From contig CAYWTX010000068.1 of NCBI GenBank assembly GCA_964461295.1, positions 1 through 47,182 on the forward strand: a DNA stretch of 47,182 bases. Reading direction: 5' to 3'. The notes beneath the pieces were generated by a model that saw only the letters and a program-made list of their open reading frames with translations, searched no databases and was not told where the DNA came from. Within the stretch, counting starts at the first letter, position 1. Each line of letters begins with the position of its first letter. Source of the stretch: CAYWTX01 sp964461295 (GTDB lineage: Bacteria; Planctomycetota; Phycisphaerae; SM23-33). This document shows positions 17,591-25,287 of the stretch, piece after piece. The translations under genes and the position numbers were made by a program.

Positions 17591-20425
17591 ATGGTCAACG
17601 CACGAACAAGACGCGGCTCGGTCCTTCTCATGGCCGTCGGCCTGCTGACGATCATCGCTCTGCTGGCCTCGATGTTCCTGATCGTCGCCCAACTCGACGC
17701 CACCGAGTTCCAGATCATGGCGTCCAAGGACCAGGCCAACACCGTCGCCCAGGGAATCATGACGATGGTGGCCGGCAAGATCGGCGACGACCGCTGGAAG
17801 GCCAGCACCGGAACCAATGACCAGCCCTACAGCGCCTTCCTCACCTCCCCGACGAATGGCAGCCAATGGGTGAAGTACATCGACTACCCCAGCGCCGCGG
17901 CGGGCGGAGATACCTGGCTGTCCAGCACATGGAGCAATACCGACCCCAACAAACATGCCTATATCACCAACATCGGCGGCACAGGCGCCCTGTTCGACAC
18001 CGACCTCGACGGCACCCCCGACGCCTACAGGGTCAGGAGCGACAGCAAGATCAGCCTCGACAGCACCGACAGGTATTTCTGGTATGCCGTGCATGTGAGC
18101 GACTTGAGCGGCAAGATCTGCCTGAACACGGCCGGGCGCGACCCGTGCCAGGCGGGCGTCACCGGCCTGCCGGCCCTGGTCACCCCCGTCTACATGAATC
18201 TGCAGGGCCTCCTTGGCACGAGCACGAGCACTCTGTACAACACCATCCACGGGATGCGGTGCAACGGGGTGCAGACCGTCACGTTCTCGCAGTACTACAA
18301 CAACTGCGGCAGCGTCCTGCTGACCCCGGCCACCACCGCGTATACGCCTTTCTCCATCGGCGACGAGATGTGCCTCCTGTGGAAGCCGCTGTCCACGGAA
18401 AAGCCGATGACGAACGTCGGCCGGCTGGGCGTGGCCTTGCCCAACACGGTCGCAACTCAGGTCGCAACTCAGAACCTGAAACGGTTCCTGACCACCTTCA
18501 GTTGCACCGACACGTTCGTCCGCCGGCCCGACGTGGGCAGCAGCGCCGACCCCGACCCCAACATGCTCTTCGTCGACGGCAGCGTCGACCGCCAGGCCCT
18601 CTACCGACGTGTCCTTCGCATGCTGTACTTCTTCAGGGCCGGCACCAACAACCCTTCCCTGCTCAGCTCCACCGGCTTCGCCACCTCCGGCGCCTTGGGC
18701 CCCACTGCCATTCACAAACGCATGGCTGCGCACTTCGTCGCCAACCTCTGGGCCTACATGTGCACCGGTGACGCCAATCGCCCCTGGTCGTTCCAGCCGA
18801 CCGGCGAAGCCTTCACCGTCTACGGCCTCAAACAGGACCTGGTAATCGGCGAGGCCTTCGCCAAGCACAAGGCCGACGGCGACACGGCCACCGGAAAGAG
18901 CGACCACTACTGGGGCTATGCCGTCGAATTGCTGAATCCCACCGCCAGTTCCATCACCGTCAACACGACCAACTACGCGATCAAGATGAACGGCGCCGTC
19001 ATCACCCCCACGTCGGCTTTCACCGTGCCCGCCGCCACCAGCACCTACCCCGGGCGGAAGGTCCTCTACGACTGCGGATGGGGCAACTCCACGACCAACC
19101 CGATCACCGCCACAACCATCTTCGGCGTCGATCCCAACGCCGCCGCGGGCGGCCCCTGGGTGCGCGTGACGGGGCTGGACTTCAGCGGCGTCTCGCCACG
19201 CAAGTTCCAACTGTTCCGCAAGTCCGGCGGGGTCGAAGTGCCCGTGGATGAAGTGACCTCGGCATCCACTGAATTGAACTACTCGTGCCCCAACAAGGAC
19301 GTCCCGGCCGGCATCGCCACCAGCCCCACCACCGCCGACATCCGCCGCGACGATCGAATGACCGTGGGCACCACCGAGACGAGGGCTCGGTACAACGTGG
19401 CCGCGTACAAGTCGTTCACGAGCCATGCCCTGAACGCGGCCAAGCTGCTCGATGACACCCACCTGCTGACGTCCACCAGCGCCCCCGACGCCGTCGCCAC
19501 GTACTCCTGCCCCATCAGAGAGGCCGACGTCGTGAACACCACCACCGGGGAAAGGGCCATCCGAAGCATCGGCGAACTGTTCAACATCTACTTCACCGGG
19601 CCTATCGCCGATGGAAGCACGGTGGTCGGGTTCCCGCAACGCATCATCGCCGTCAAGTCCAACTCCGCTCTGTTCAACGACACCCCGACGCGTGGCCGGC
19701 TCACCCCGGCCTCTTTCACCGCCGCCTCGACCCGTAGCGTCGTCCTGGATGGTTTCATGGCAACCGGGCAACCCTCGCTGTACCCGGACCTGCCCGCCGC
19801 CACTTTCTTCAACGAGTTCCTGACGCTCCTGCGCCCCCACGATTCGGGCTTGCTGAGGGAGAAATCCCGCATCTACGGCCTGCTCAACGTGAATACCGCC
19901 TCGCGCGAGACGTTGCGTTATCTCCCCTGGCCCACGACGATCCGGCATGCGGGGACGACGGTGTCGATCAACAACACGGAGAAGGAGATCGCCATCGACT
20001 ACCTGCTCTCCTACCGCGACAAGAAACAGATCGGCAGCAGCCCCAACTACTTCGGCAGCCGGCAGTCCATCCTGATCAACAGCATCAACCGCACCATCAC
20101 CAGCCTTCGCATGAACTCCAGCAGCAACACGGGCGGCTTCCTCACTCCCGGCGAAGTGGCCATCCCCCTGGGCGACTACATGTCCTCGCGGCTGGGATAC
20201 AGCGCCGCTCCGTCCAAGAGCGCCGACTACTGGAGGGCTCGCGACGCCCTCTACTCGGCGATCGCCAACTGCATCACGACGCGCAGCAACACCTACGCCG
20301 TGTATATGCGGGTCGATCTCGAGGGCTCGCCGTACGTCTGGTACTACGTCGGCGTGGTCGACCGCAGCAACTGCCTCAAACGCGACGATTTCCCCGCCAT
20401 ACTGCTGTTCACCGAAGTGCGATAG
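17591..20425 (+). CDS. Large GspK-like minor pseudopilin
   Basis: A 944-residue protein, about three times the size of classical GspK. The N-terminus (RTRRGSVLLMAVGLLTIIAL) is a GspK/PilX-type class with no Glu at position 5, expected for GspK. Near residues 761-777 is LLNVNTASRETLRYLPW, the helix-hairpin-helix-like segment typical of GspK, followed by AIDYLLSYRDKK. The long middle is Thr/Ser/Asn rich and beta-like; I do not recognise it. If it caps the fibre, the extra mass would project outside the cell and could be an adhesin or substrate-recognition part. ACAGGAG precedes the ATG. The cluster ends here, facing the minus-strand exonuclease gene 84 bases away. Confidence 0.8.
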   Translation: MVNARTRRGSVLLMAVGLLTIIALLASMFLIVAQLDATEFQIMASKDQANTVAQGIMTMVAGKIGDDRWKASTGTNDQPYSAFLTSPTNGSQWVKYIDYPSAAAGGDTWLSSTWSNTDPNKHAYITNIGGTGALFDTDLDGTPDAYRVRSDSKISLDSTDRYFWYAVHVSDLSGKICLNTAGRDPCQAGVTGLPALVTPVYMNLQGLLGTSTSTLYNTIHGMRCNGVQTVTFSQYYNNCGSVLLTPATTAYTPFSIGDEMCLLWKPLSTEKPMTNVGRLGVALPNTVATQVATQNLKRFLTTFSCTDTFVRRPDVGSSADPDPNMLFVDGSVDRQALYRRVLRMLYFFRAGTNNPSLLSSTGFATSGALGPTAIHKRMAAHFVANLWAYMCTGDANRPWSFQPTGEAFTVYGLKQDLVIGEAFAKHKADGDTATGKSDHYWGYAVELLNPTASSITVNTTNYAIKMNGAVITPTSAFTVPAATSTYPGRKVLYDCGWGNSTTNPITATTIFGVDPNAAAGGPWVRVTGLDFSGVSPRKFQLFRKSGGVEVPVDEVTSASTELNYSCPNKDVPAGIATSPTTADIRRDDRMTVGTTETRARYNVAAYKSFTSHALNAAKLLDDTHLLTSTSAPDAVATYSCPIREADVVNTTTGERAIRSIGELFNIYFTGPIADGSTVVGFPQRIIAVKSNSALFNDTPTRGRLTPASFTAASTRSVVLDGFMATGQPSLYPDLPAATFFNEFLTLLRPHDSGLLREKSRIYGLLNVNTASRETLRYLPWPTTIRHAGTTVSINNTEKEIAIDYLLSYRDKKQIGSSPNYFGSRQSILINSINRTITSLRMNSSSNTGGFLTPGEVAIPLGDYMSSRLGYSAAPSKSADYWRARDALYSAIANCITTRSNTYAVYMRVDLEGSPYVWYYVGVVDRSNCLKRDDFPAILLFTEVR

Positions 20426-20509
20426 CAGGATGTGGCGCCATGGCGGAGCCAAGGCGTGCCGGCCCGGTCGGCCTCGGCTTCGGCGCCGTACGCGGAACTT
20501 GGCCTCCCG

Positions 20510-21460
20510 CTATGCTTCCGTCGCCGGCCCGCATCCGGTCAGCAATGCCACCACGAGCTGGGCCATCGTCAGCAAGTCCAGCAGGTTGTGGTGAAGGATT
20601 TCGCCCAGCGGCGCCGCGTCCCCCGTCGCCACAAAGCGGTGATACGCCTCCGGAATGGCCGAACTGGGGATATCGCCCGTCCTCCGCCGCCCGCAGAAGT
20701 ATCGCTCCAGCGTCTGAAGCTTACAGTTGGGAAGGTCCTTGCGCCATCGTCGGCGGACCTCGTGCAGCAGGTCCAGGTGCGGCATCGTCCGCGGCGGCGT
20801 CTGGATTCCGTGGAATGCGCACCGATCCCGGATCATCGACATGTCGAACGCCTTGCCGTTGAAGCTCACCAGAACCCCCGCGGCTTCCTGCCGCGATGCG
20901 AACGCCTGCAACACCGCCCCTTCCTCCGAATAGTCCCGCGCCAGGCATTGCTCGAACACCAGTCGCCCGTCCTCGTGGAACATCATCCCCACCAGGAAGA
21001 TCGTGGTGCCGCTGAACCCGCACGTCTCGGTGTCCACGAAGAGCAGGTCGCCCGGGGCGGCGTCGGCCACCTGGCACAGCCCCTTCGACGCCTCCAGTTC
21101 GTCAAACCGCTGCCGCGCGCCCTTCAGGACCGCCGCGTACTCCGAGGCGATCCGCCCGCACTGCTCGGCCACGTCCGCCCCACCGCGTCGCACAAGCCAA
21201 TAGACCCCCTCCCCCGCCGGCGTGACGATCCGCGCCTCCGCCCCGCAAACGCACACCTGCGCCAGGGGAACAACCTTCGGCAGCGCCTCCGCGCCCTCCC
21301 CGACGCGCGCGCCCGGCGGGACGGGCCGCCCGGCCTCTCTCCCCCGGTTCACGCCCGAATGCCCGCGCTTCAGCAGAAGCTCCTCCGCCGACGCGAGGTC
21401 CCCCCGCGCCACGGCTCGCGCCAGGAACTCCAGCTTCCGCTTCCTCGAATCCGAAATCAT
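20510..21460 (-). CDS. RNase H-fold exonuclease-like protein (YprB type)
   Basis: A 316-residue protein with the DEDD exonuclease pattern: LLFVDTETCGFSGT (motif I, Asp and Glu), VSFNGKAFDMSMI (motif II) and HHNLLDLLTMAQLV (motif III region, with Asp). This is the YprB-like ribonuclease H-like family, possible 3'-5' exonucleases of unknown substrate. The frame is open upstream, but ATG 21460 is preferred. It overlaps the stop of the preceding gene as ATGA and has GGAGGAGG as ribosome site, indicating translational coupling. The N-terminal 100 residues are helical and family-specific. The link to a LolA-like gene may be positional only. Confidence 0.85.
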   Translation of the reverse strand: MISDSRKRKLEFLARAVARGDLASAEELLLKRGHSGVNRGREAGRPVPPGARVGEGAEALPKVVPLAQVCVCGAEARIVTPAGEGVYWLVRRGGADVAEQCGRIASEYAAVLKGARQRFDELEASKGLCQVADAAPGDLLFVDTETCGFSGTTIFLVGMMFHEDGRLVFEQCLARDYSEEGAVLQAFASRQEAAGVLVSFNGKAFDMSMIRDRCAFHGIQTPPRTMPHLDLLHEVRRRWRKDLPNCKLQTLERYFCGRRRTGDIPSSAIPEAYHRFVATGDAAPLGEILHHNLLDLLTMAQLVVALLTGCGPATEA

Positions 21461-22251
21461 CCGGCCTCCTCCAGCGGCCGAACCGTACGCTGCCACCCCG
21501 CCTTCCTGGGGATCACGAACGCCTCGGCGTCCTGCGGCCGGTTCGTCTGGATGTTCTTGAACACCACCGTCGTGTCATTATTGCTCTGGTCGAGGCTGCG
21601 AACCTTCACTGGCAGATTCGTGTTCCGGTCAATCCACATCTCCAGCCGCTCGATGGCCAGCGTCCGCTTGTGCTCCGGTCGAATCATCAGCCGCAGGTAG
21701 ACCGTCCCGTTGGGGTCGTACTGGTTGGGTGGCCGCGTCACCGCGTCGAAGTGTTCGAGCACCTCCTCGGCCTTCTGGCCGAACGGCAGCGGGAACGGCC
21801 CCTTGCCGATCCGCAGCGGGTCGATCCGCTGGCCCTTGGCCGCAAGCTGGTACTCGGTGATCGTCCTGATCTTGTGGTTCAGGTCGGCCATCCATTGCCC
21901 GTCGAAGATGAAGTCGCGGACAGCCGGGCTCACTGCCCCCGCGCCCAGCTTGAGCGTGTCGAACGTGATGCGGAACTTCGACGGCGCGTTCGGTTCGCCG
22001 GGCGTGCTTCTTCGCTGGTAGGCGACCCAGCCGGTCCGCTTCTCGCTGTCGCCCAGTTCGCGGTTCACCAGGTCGTAATCGATGTCCGCGCGGATCGTGC
22101 CGTACTTCTTCCCCGCGTCTTCCAGGTCCCTGAGGATCTTCATCGCGGCCGGCTCCGTCGCCGCCCGCGTCGCGGGCGAACTGGCCGGTCCGCTCTGGGC
22201 GAAGGTCGCGCCGGCAGCGGCCATCACGATCATGAATGCTCGAATCGCCAT
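21457..22251 (-). CDS. LolA-like periplasmic carrier protein
   Basis: A 264-residue exported protein. The signal peptide is MAIRAFMIVMAAAGATFAQS. The mature part (ADIDYDLVNRELGDSEKRTGW, FRITFDTL, FIFDGQWMADLNHKIRTITEYQL, LEMWIDRNTNLPVKVR and DTTVVFKNIQTN) follows the strand order of LolA/outer-membrane lipoprotein-sorting proteins. Such proteins carry lipids or lipoproteins across the periplasm in a beta half-barrel. Longer starts at 22278 (TTG) and 22263 exist; ATG 22251 has GGAG six bases upstream and gives the best signal peptide. The ABC permease and ATPase just upstream make a lipid or lipoprotein traffic role plausible. Confidence 0.8.
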   Translation of the reverse strand: MAIRAFMIVMAAAGATFAQSGPASSPATRAATEPAAMKILRDLEDAGKKYGTIRADIDYDLVNRELGDSEKRTGWVAYQRRSTPGEPNAPSKFRITFDTLKLGAGAVSPAVRDFIFDGQWMADLNHKIRTITEYQLAAKGQRIDPLRIGKGPFPLPFGQKAEEVLEHFDAVTRPPNQYDPNGTVYLRLMIRPEHKRTLAIERLEMWIDRNTNLPVKVRSLDQSNNDTTVVFKNIQTNRPQDAEAFVIPRKAGWQRTVRPLEEAG

Positions 22252-22288
22252 TGGTTTCTCCATGGACGCCCGCGGCAACGCGGGGGCC

Positions 22289-23203
22289 CTAGTTCGCCGT
22301 CCCGCGTGCGCGCGCAGCCATCAGCTTCCGCACTCCGCTGTGCGCCGCCTTCGCCATCCCCAGCGCGACGGCCAGGCCCAGCAGGCCGATCGCCGCCCAC
22401 TTGCCCAGGTTGCACTCATACGTCACGTACGCGATCACGCCGTAGCGGATGAATCGCCCGATAAAGTTCGACGCCGCGAACCGCATGCGCCCGTAGCGGT
22501 ACGTCGTCGCCAGCATGCGGATCACGTCCACCGGAATCAGCACGATGTTGAAGACCACCAGAATAGCGAACGGCGACCGCGAGAACCACCGCGCCGACGC
22601 ATTGTACAGCCGCGTGTTCCGCACTCGCGCCACCCCCCGCCGCCGCAGCAGCCACGTCATCAGGTGGTAGTCGTGCAGGTTGGCGATCATCGACGCCACG
22701 GCTCCCACGCTGCCCACCAGCAGCGCCGCTGTGACCGCGTCCGAAGCGGTGCCCGCCTCCCTGGCCGCGAACGCCGCCGCGATCCACCCCGTCGGCAGCG
22801 GAACGAACGTGCAGCACAGCGACAGGTACGCCAGCAGCACTAGCATCTTCAAGGCCGTCGGCGTCTGACGCAGCAGTTCGACCGGCCGCGACTTCCACTC
22901 CGCCCACGGCTGGTCCTGTTGCGCCAGCATCGCCACCGCCAGCCCCCCAGCCACCACAACGAACGGCACATAGAACGCCAGCCACCGCGCCACCGATACC
23001 GTGTCCTCCGCCGCCACGAACAACCCATCGGCGTCAGGCGCAGCGCCCGTTCGCGGCGGGCGCACGGGGTCTTCCGCCCCCCGCTGCCTGCTGCTCTCCA
23101 CGGCGACTTCCCGACCTCGTGCCTGCCCACCGGGCCCGCCGCGGGCCCCGTTGGAGTTGGGCTCCCGGTTGCCTTCCTTCTCATGCTCTGACAATCCTGC
23201 CAT
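22289..23203 (-). CDS. VTT/DedA-like integral membrane protein
   Basis: A 304-residue membrane protein. A polar N-terminal region of about 65 residues is followed by hydrophobic segments: LAFYVPFVVVAGGLAVAML, LKMLVLLAYLSLCCTFVPLP, AALLVGSVGAVASMI, FAILVVFNIVLIPVDVI and WAAIGLLGLAVALGM. The patterns VPLPTGWIAAAFAA and FIGRFIRYGVIAYV resemble VTT (SNARE-associated/TVP38/DedA) proteins, some of which act as lipid scramblases or in membrane homeostasis. Its ATG lies inside the last 23 bases of the ABC ATPase gene, with AAGGATGG as ribosome site, so it is translationally coupled. Confidence 0.7.
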   Translation of the reverse strand: MAGLSEHEKEGNREPNSNGARGGPGGQARGREVAVESSRQRGAEDPVRPPRTGAAPDADGLFVAAEDTVSVARWLAFYVPFVVVAGGLAVAMLAQQDQPWAEWKSRPVELLRQTPTALKMLVLLAYLSLCCTFVPLPTGWIAAAFAAREAGTASDAVTAALLVGSVGAVASMIANLHDYHLMTWLLRRRGVARVRNTRLYNASARWFSRSPFAILVVFNIVLIPVDVIRMLATTYRYGRMRFAASNFIGRFIRYGVIAYVTYECNLGKWAAIGLLGLAVALGMAKAAHSGVRKLMAARARGTAN

Positions 23204-23861
23204 CCTTCATCCGCACGACGCGGTCGGCCCAAGCGGCCGCGTCCGCCGAATGCGTGATCATGACAATGGTCTGCCCTTGCGCCTCGTTCAACCGCCGGAA
23301 CAACGCCAGCAGCGACTCGCTGTTCTCCGAGTCCAGGTTGCCCGTCGGCTCGTCGGCCAGCAACAAGGCCGGGCGGTGCGCCAACGCCCGCACCACGGCC
23401 ACTCGCTGCTGCTCGCCGATGGACATCTGCGAGGGTTTGCGCCGCGCCAGGTGCTGCACCCCCAGCGATTCCATCAGCCCCCCCACCTGCCCGTCGCCCC
23501 GCAGCCCGCGCACGCGAAGCGACACCTCCACGTTCCCCGCCGCCGTCAACTCGCTCAGCAAGTTGAACCGCTGAAACACGAACCCCACCTGCGTCCGGCG
23601 CAGCAGCGTCCGCTGGCCGGCGCTGCTCGCGGCCACCTCGCGCCCGTCCAGCGCCAGCCGTCCCTCATCGGGCGGGGCCATCAGCCCCAACATGTGCAGC
23701 AGCGTGCTCTTCCCGCAGCCGCTGGAGCCCATGATCGCCAGGAACTCCCCGCGACGCACCCGCAGGTCCACCCCCCGCAGGGCGTGCACCTTCGCCTCGC
23801 CGCGGCCGTAGAACTTGTGAAGGCCCTCGGCGATCAGGATGTCGCTTTCTCTTACGTCCAT
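23181..23861 (-). CDS. ABC transporter ATPase (LolD/MacB type)
   Basis: A 226-residue ATPase of the class that works with FtsX-type permeases. Walker A is GSSGCGKST, the Q-loop region reads VGFVFQRFNLLSELTAAGNV, and Walker B is ALLLADEPTGNLDSE followed by the His switch VMITHSADAA. The ABC signature is MSIGEQQRV instead of the usual LSGGQQQRV. The open frame extends far upstream, but ATG 23861 gives the family N-terminus (ILIAEGLHKFYGRGEAKVHAL). The permease gene lies 95 bases upstream, in a gap that holds a CTGAAG-centred palindrome. Likely role: lipoprotein, lipid or mechanotransmission transport. Confidence 0.88.
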   Translation of the reverse strand: MDVRESDILIAEGLHKFYGRGEAKVHALRGVDLRVRRGEFLAIMGSSGCGKSTLLHMLGLMAPPDEGRLALDGREVAASSAGQRTLLRRTQVGFVFQRFNLLSELTAAGNVEVSLRVRGLRGDGQVGGLMESLGVQHLARRKPSQMSIGEQQRVAVVRALAHRPALLLADEPTGNLDSENSESLLALFRRLNEAQGQTIVMITHSADAAAWADRVVRMKDGRIVRA

Positions 23862-23912
23862 CCGCTCGTTCTCGTCGTCTTCGGCTTCTTCCAGACTACC
23901 GGGCTCCGAGAC

Positions 23913-23937
23913 CTGCCCGCTGAAGCGGGCAGCCCGC
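23913..23937. repeat. Palindromic repeat with CTGAAG centre (copy 1)
   Basis: CTGCCCGCTGAAGCGGGCAG is an imperfect palindrome (arms CTGCCCGCT and AGCGGGCAG around GA), followed by CCCGC. It sits in the 95-base gap between the ABC permease and its ATPase. A second copy with the same centre and the same AGCCC downstream, but different arm bases, is at 33783-33803. It may be a short REP-like element or an RNA hairpin. Confidence 0.4.
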
Positions 23938-23956
23938 GTTGACCGGCCATCGGCTC

Positions 23957-25174
23957 CTACTCCAGCGTCAACGACTCGGTCACGTCCACCCGCATCGCGC
24001 ACCAGGCCGGGTACACCGCGCTGACCGCCGCGCCGGCCGCCGCGGCTCCCGCCGCGATGCCCAGCCATTCCACCGTGATGCTCACCGTCAGCAGCGGGCG
24101 GAACGCCTCGATCGCCGCCGCCGCCGCCAGCGCCATCGCGATGCCCATCGCGGTTCCCATCGCCGTCAGGATCATCGACTCGCCCAGCACCTGCCGCAGG
24201 ATGAAGGCATTGGACGCCCCGCATGACTTCAGGATCGCGATCTCTCGCTTCCGCTGCAGAACCATGGTGTACAGCGTGATCGTCACGAACAGGAAGGAGA
24301 TCACCATGGCGACCACGTCCACGATGTACACGTATGTAAACATGATGCCAAACTGAGCCACGAGCATGCCGCGGAACGCGTCCAGCGGAACCGCGTCCTG
24401 CCCCGTCGTCCGCTGGATTCTCCGAGCCGCCAGCGGGCCGTCGACGCCCGGCTTGAGCTTGATGAGCATCAGGGTGCTCTTGGTGATGTCGCCGCCGGTG
24501 AACAGGAACTGCGCGGTCCGCCGCGGCAGGAACACCCGCACCATCACCCCTTGCGGCGCGATGCCCACGATCGTCCAGCGGTGACTGGCCGCCTCCACCG
24601 TCTGCCCCACCTGGAGCTTCCCCGCCCGCGCCAGCCGCTCGTCGATCACCAACTCCAGTCCGTTGTGCGCCCCCGCCCCCAGCTCGGACGGGGTCATCTC
24701 CATCGGCGCCGCCTCCGCGGCGCCGCCCGTCAGCAAGCGGCCCTCCAGCCACCGCGCAAATGCGCCCTCGGGATCGAACAGCCGCCCCTCACGCAACTTC
24801 CGCCCGCCACTGAGCACCGCGAAATCACACGGGTCGATCCCCGCCGCCTGGTGGTCCTGCCCAGCCAACCGCATCGGCCACGAAAACACCGGCACGATGC
24901 GCTGCACGATGTCTCCGTTCTCCGCGACGATCTTCGCGGCGTAGCGGTCGGACAGCCCGATGCCGCTCTTGGCGGCCGCACCGCTCCCCCACCCGCGCGG
25001 GTAGAGGATCAGGTCCGCATCGACCGACTCCCATCGCTCCGCCACTTCGAACAGGCTGCCGTGCGACAGCCCGCTCAAGGTCACAAGCATGCAGATGCCG
25101 ATGCCGATCCCCAGCGCCGACAGCACGCTGCGAGTCTTGTGGTGCAACACGTTGGCAAGGGGCAGCCATGTCAT
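23957..25174 (-). CDS. FtsX-type ABC transporter permease
   Basis: A 405-residue permease. The N-terminal MTWLPLANVLHHKTRSVLSA leads into membrane segment 1 (ALGIGIGICMLVTLSGL). A periplasmic MacB-like domain follows (SVDADLILYPRG, VVPVFSW-type segments, FDPEGAFARWLEGRLL, VGQTVEAASHRWTIVGI). Three C-terminal membrane helices follow, including VVAMVISFLFVTITLYTMVL with the coupling segment RKREIAILKSCGASNAFI, the usual FtsX signature. The frame extends to 25315, but ATG 25174 starts the family pattern. It forms an ABC exporter with the ATPase at 23181. Related systems release lipoproteins or export peptides; the LolA-like gene in the same operon favours envelope lipid traffic. Confidence 0.88.
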   Translation of the reverse strand: MTWLPLANVLHHKTRSVLSALGIGIGICMLVTLSGLSHGSLFEVAERWESVDADLILYPRGWGSGAAAKSGIGLSDRYAAKIVAENGDIVQRIVPVFSWPMRLAGQDHQAAGIDPCDFAVLSGGRKLREGRLFDPEGAFARWLEGRLLTGGAAEAAPMEMTPSELGAGAHNGLELVIDERLARAGKLQVGQTVEAASHRWTIVGIAPQGVMVRVFLPRRTAQFLFTGGDITKSTLMLIKLKPGVDGPLAARRIQRTTGQDAVPLDAFRGMLVAQFGIMFTYVYIVDVVAMVISFLFVTITLYTMVLQRKREIAILKSCGASNAFILRQVLGESMILTAMGTAMGIAMALAAAAAIEAFRPLLTVSITVEWLGIAAGAAAAGAAVSAVYPAWCAMRVDVTESLTLE

Positions 25175-25194
25175 CCTGGTGTCCAAGGAGCTTC

Positions 25195-25261
25195 CAGCCA
25201 ACAGCCAACAGCGGAATCTCAGGAGCAATCCCGTCCGGCTTCCGGCTTCCGGCTTCCGGCT
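25195..25261. repeat. Two heptanucleotide tandem repeats in the divergent promoter region
   Basis: CAGCCAA occurs about 2.4 times at 25195-25211, and TCCGGCT occurs four perfect times at 25234-25261. Both have a seven-base period and lie between the divergent ABC permease and PKD/TPR genes. They resemble the short tandem heptanucleotide repeats known from some bacterial intergenic regions. Copy number could vary and alter promoter spacing; TAGAAT at 25271-25276, a possible -10 box for the plus-strand gene, lies just beyond. Confidence 0.6.
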
Positions 25262-25287
25262 GGCCGCTGGTAGAATACCCATCTGAC

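Noticed and set aside
17471..20452. Minus-strand open frame of 993 codons opposite the GspK-like gene
   Set aside because: Same shadow effect; the plus-strand gene has a prepilin-type N-terminus, ribosome site and operon context.
25254..25276. Sigma-70 promoter with TAGAAT for the PKD/TPR gene
   Set aside because: No good -35 box at 16-18 bases; the only TTCCGG candidates come from the heptamer repeat. Kept as a remark, not as a feature.
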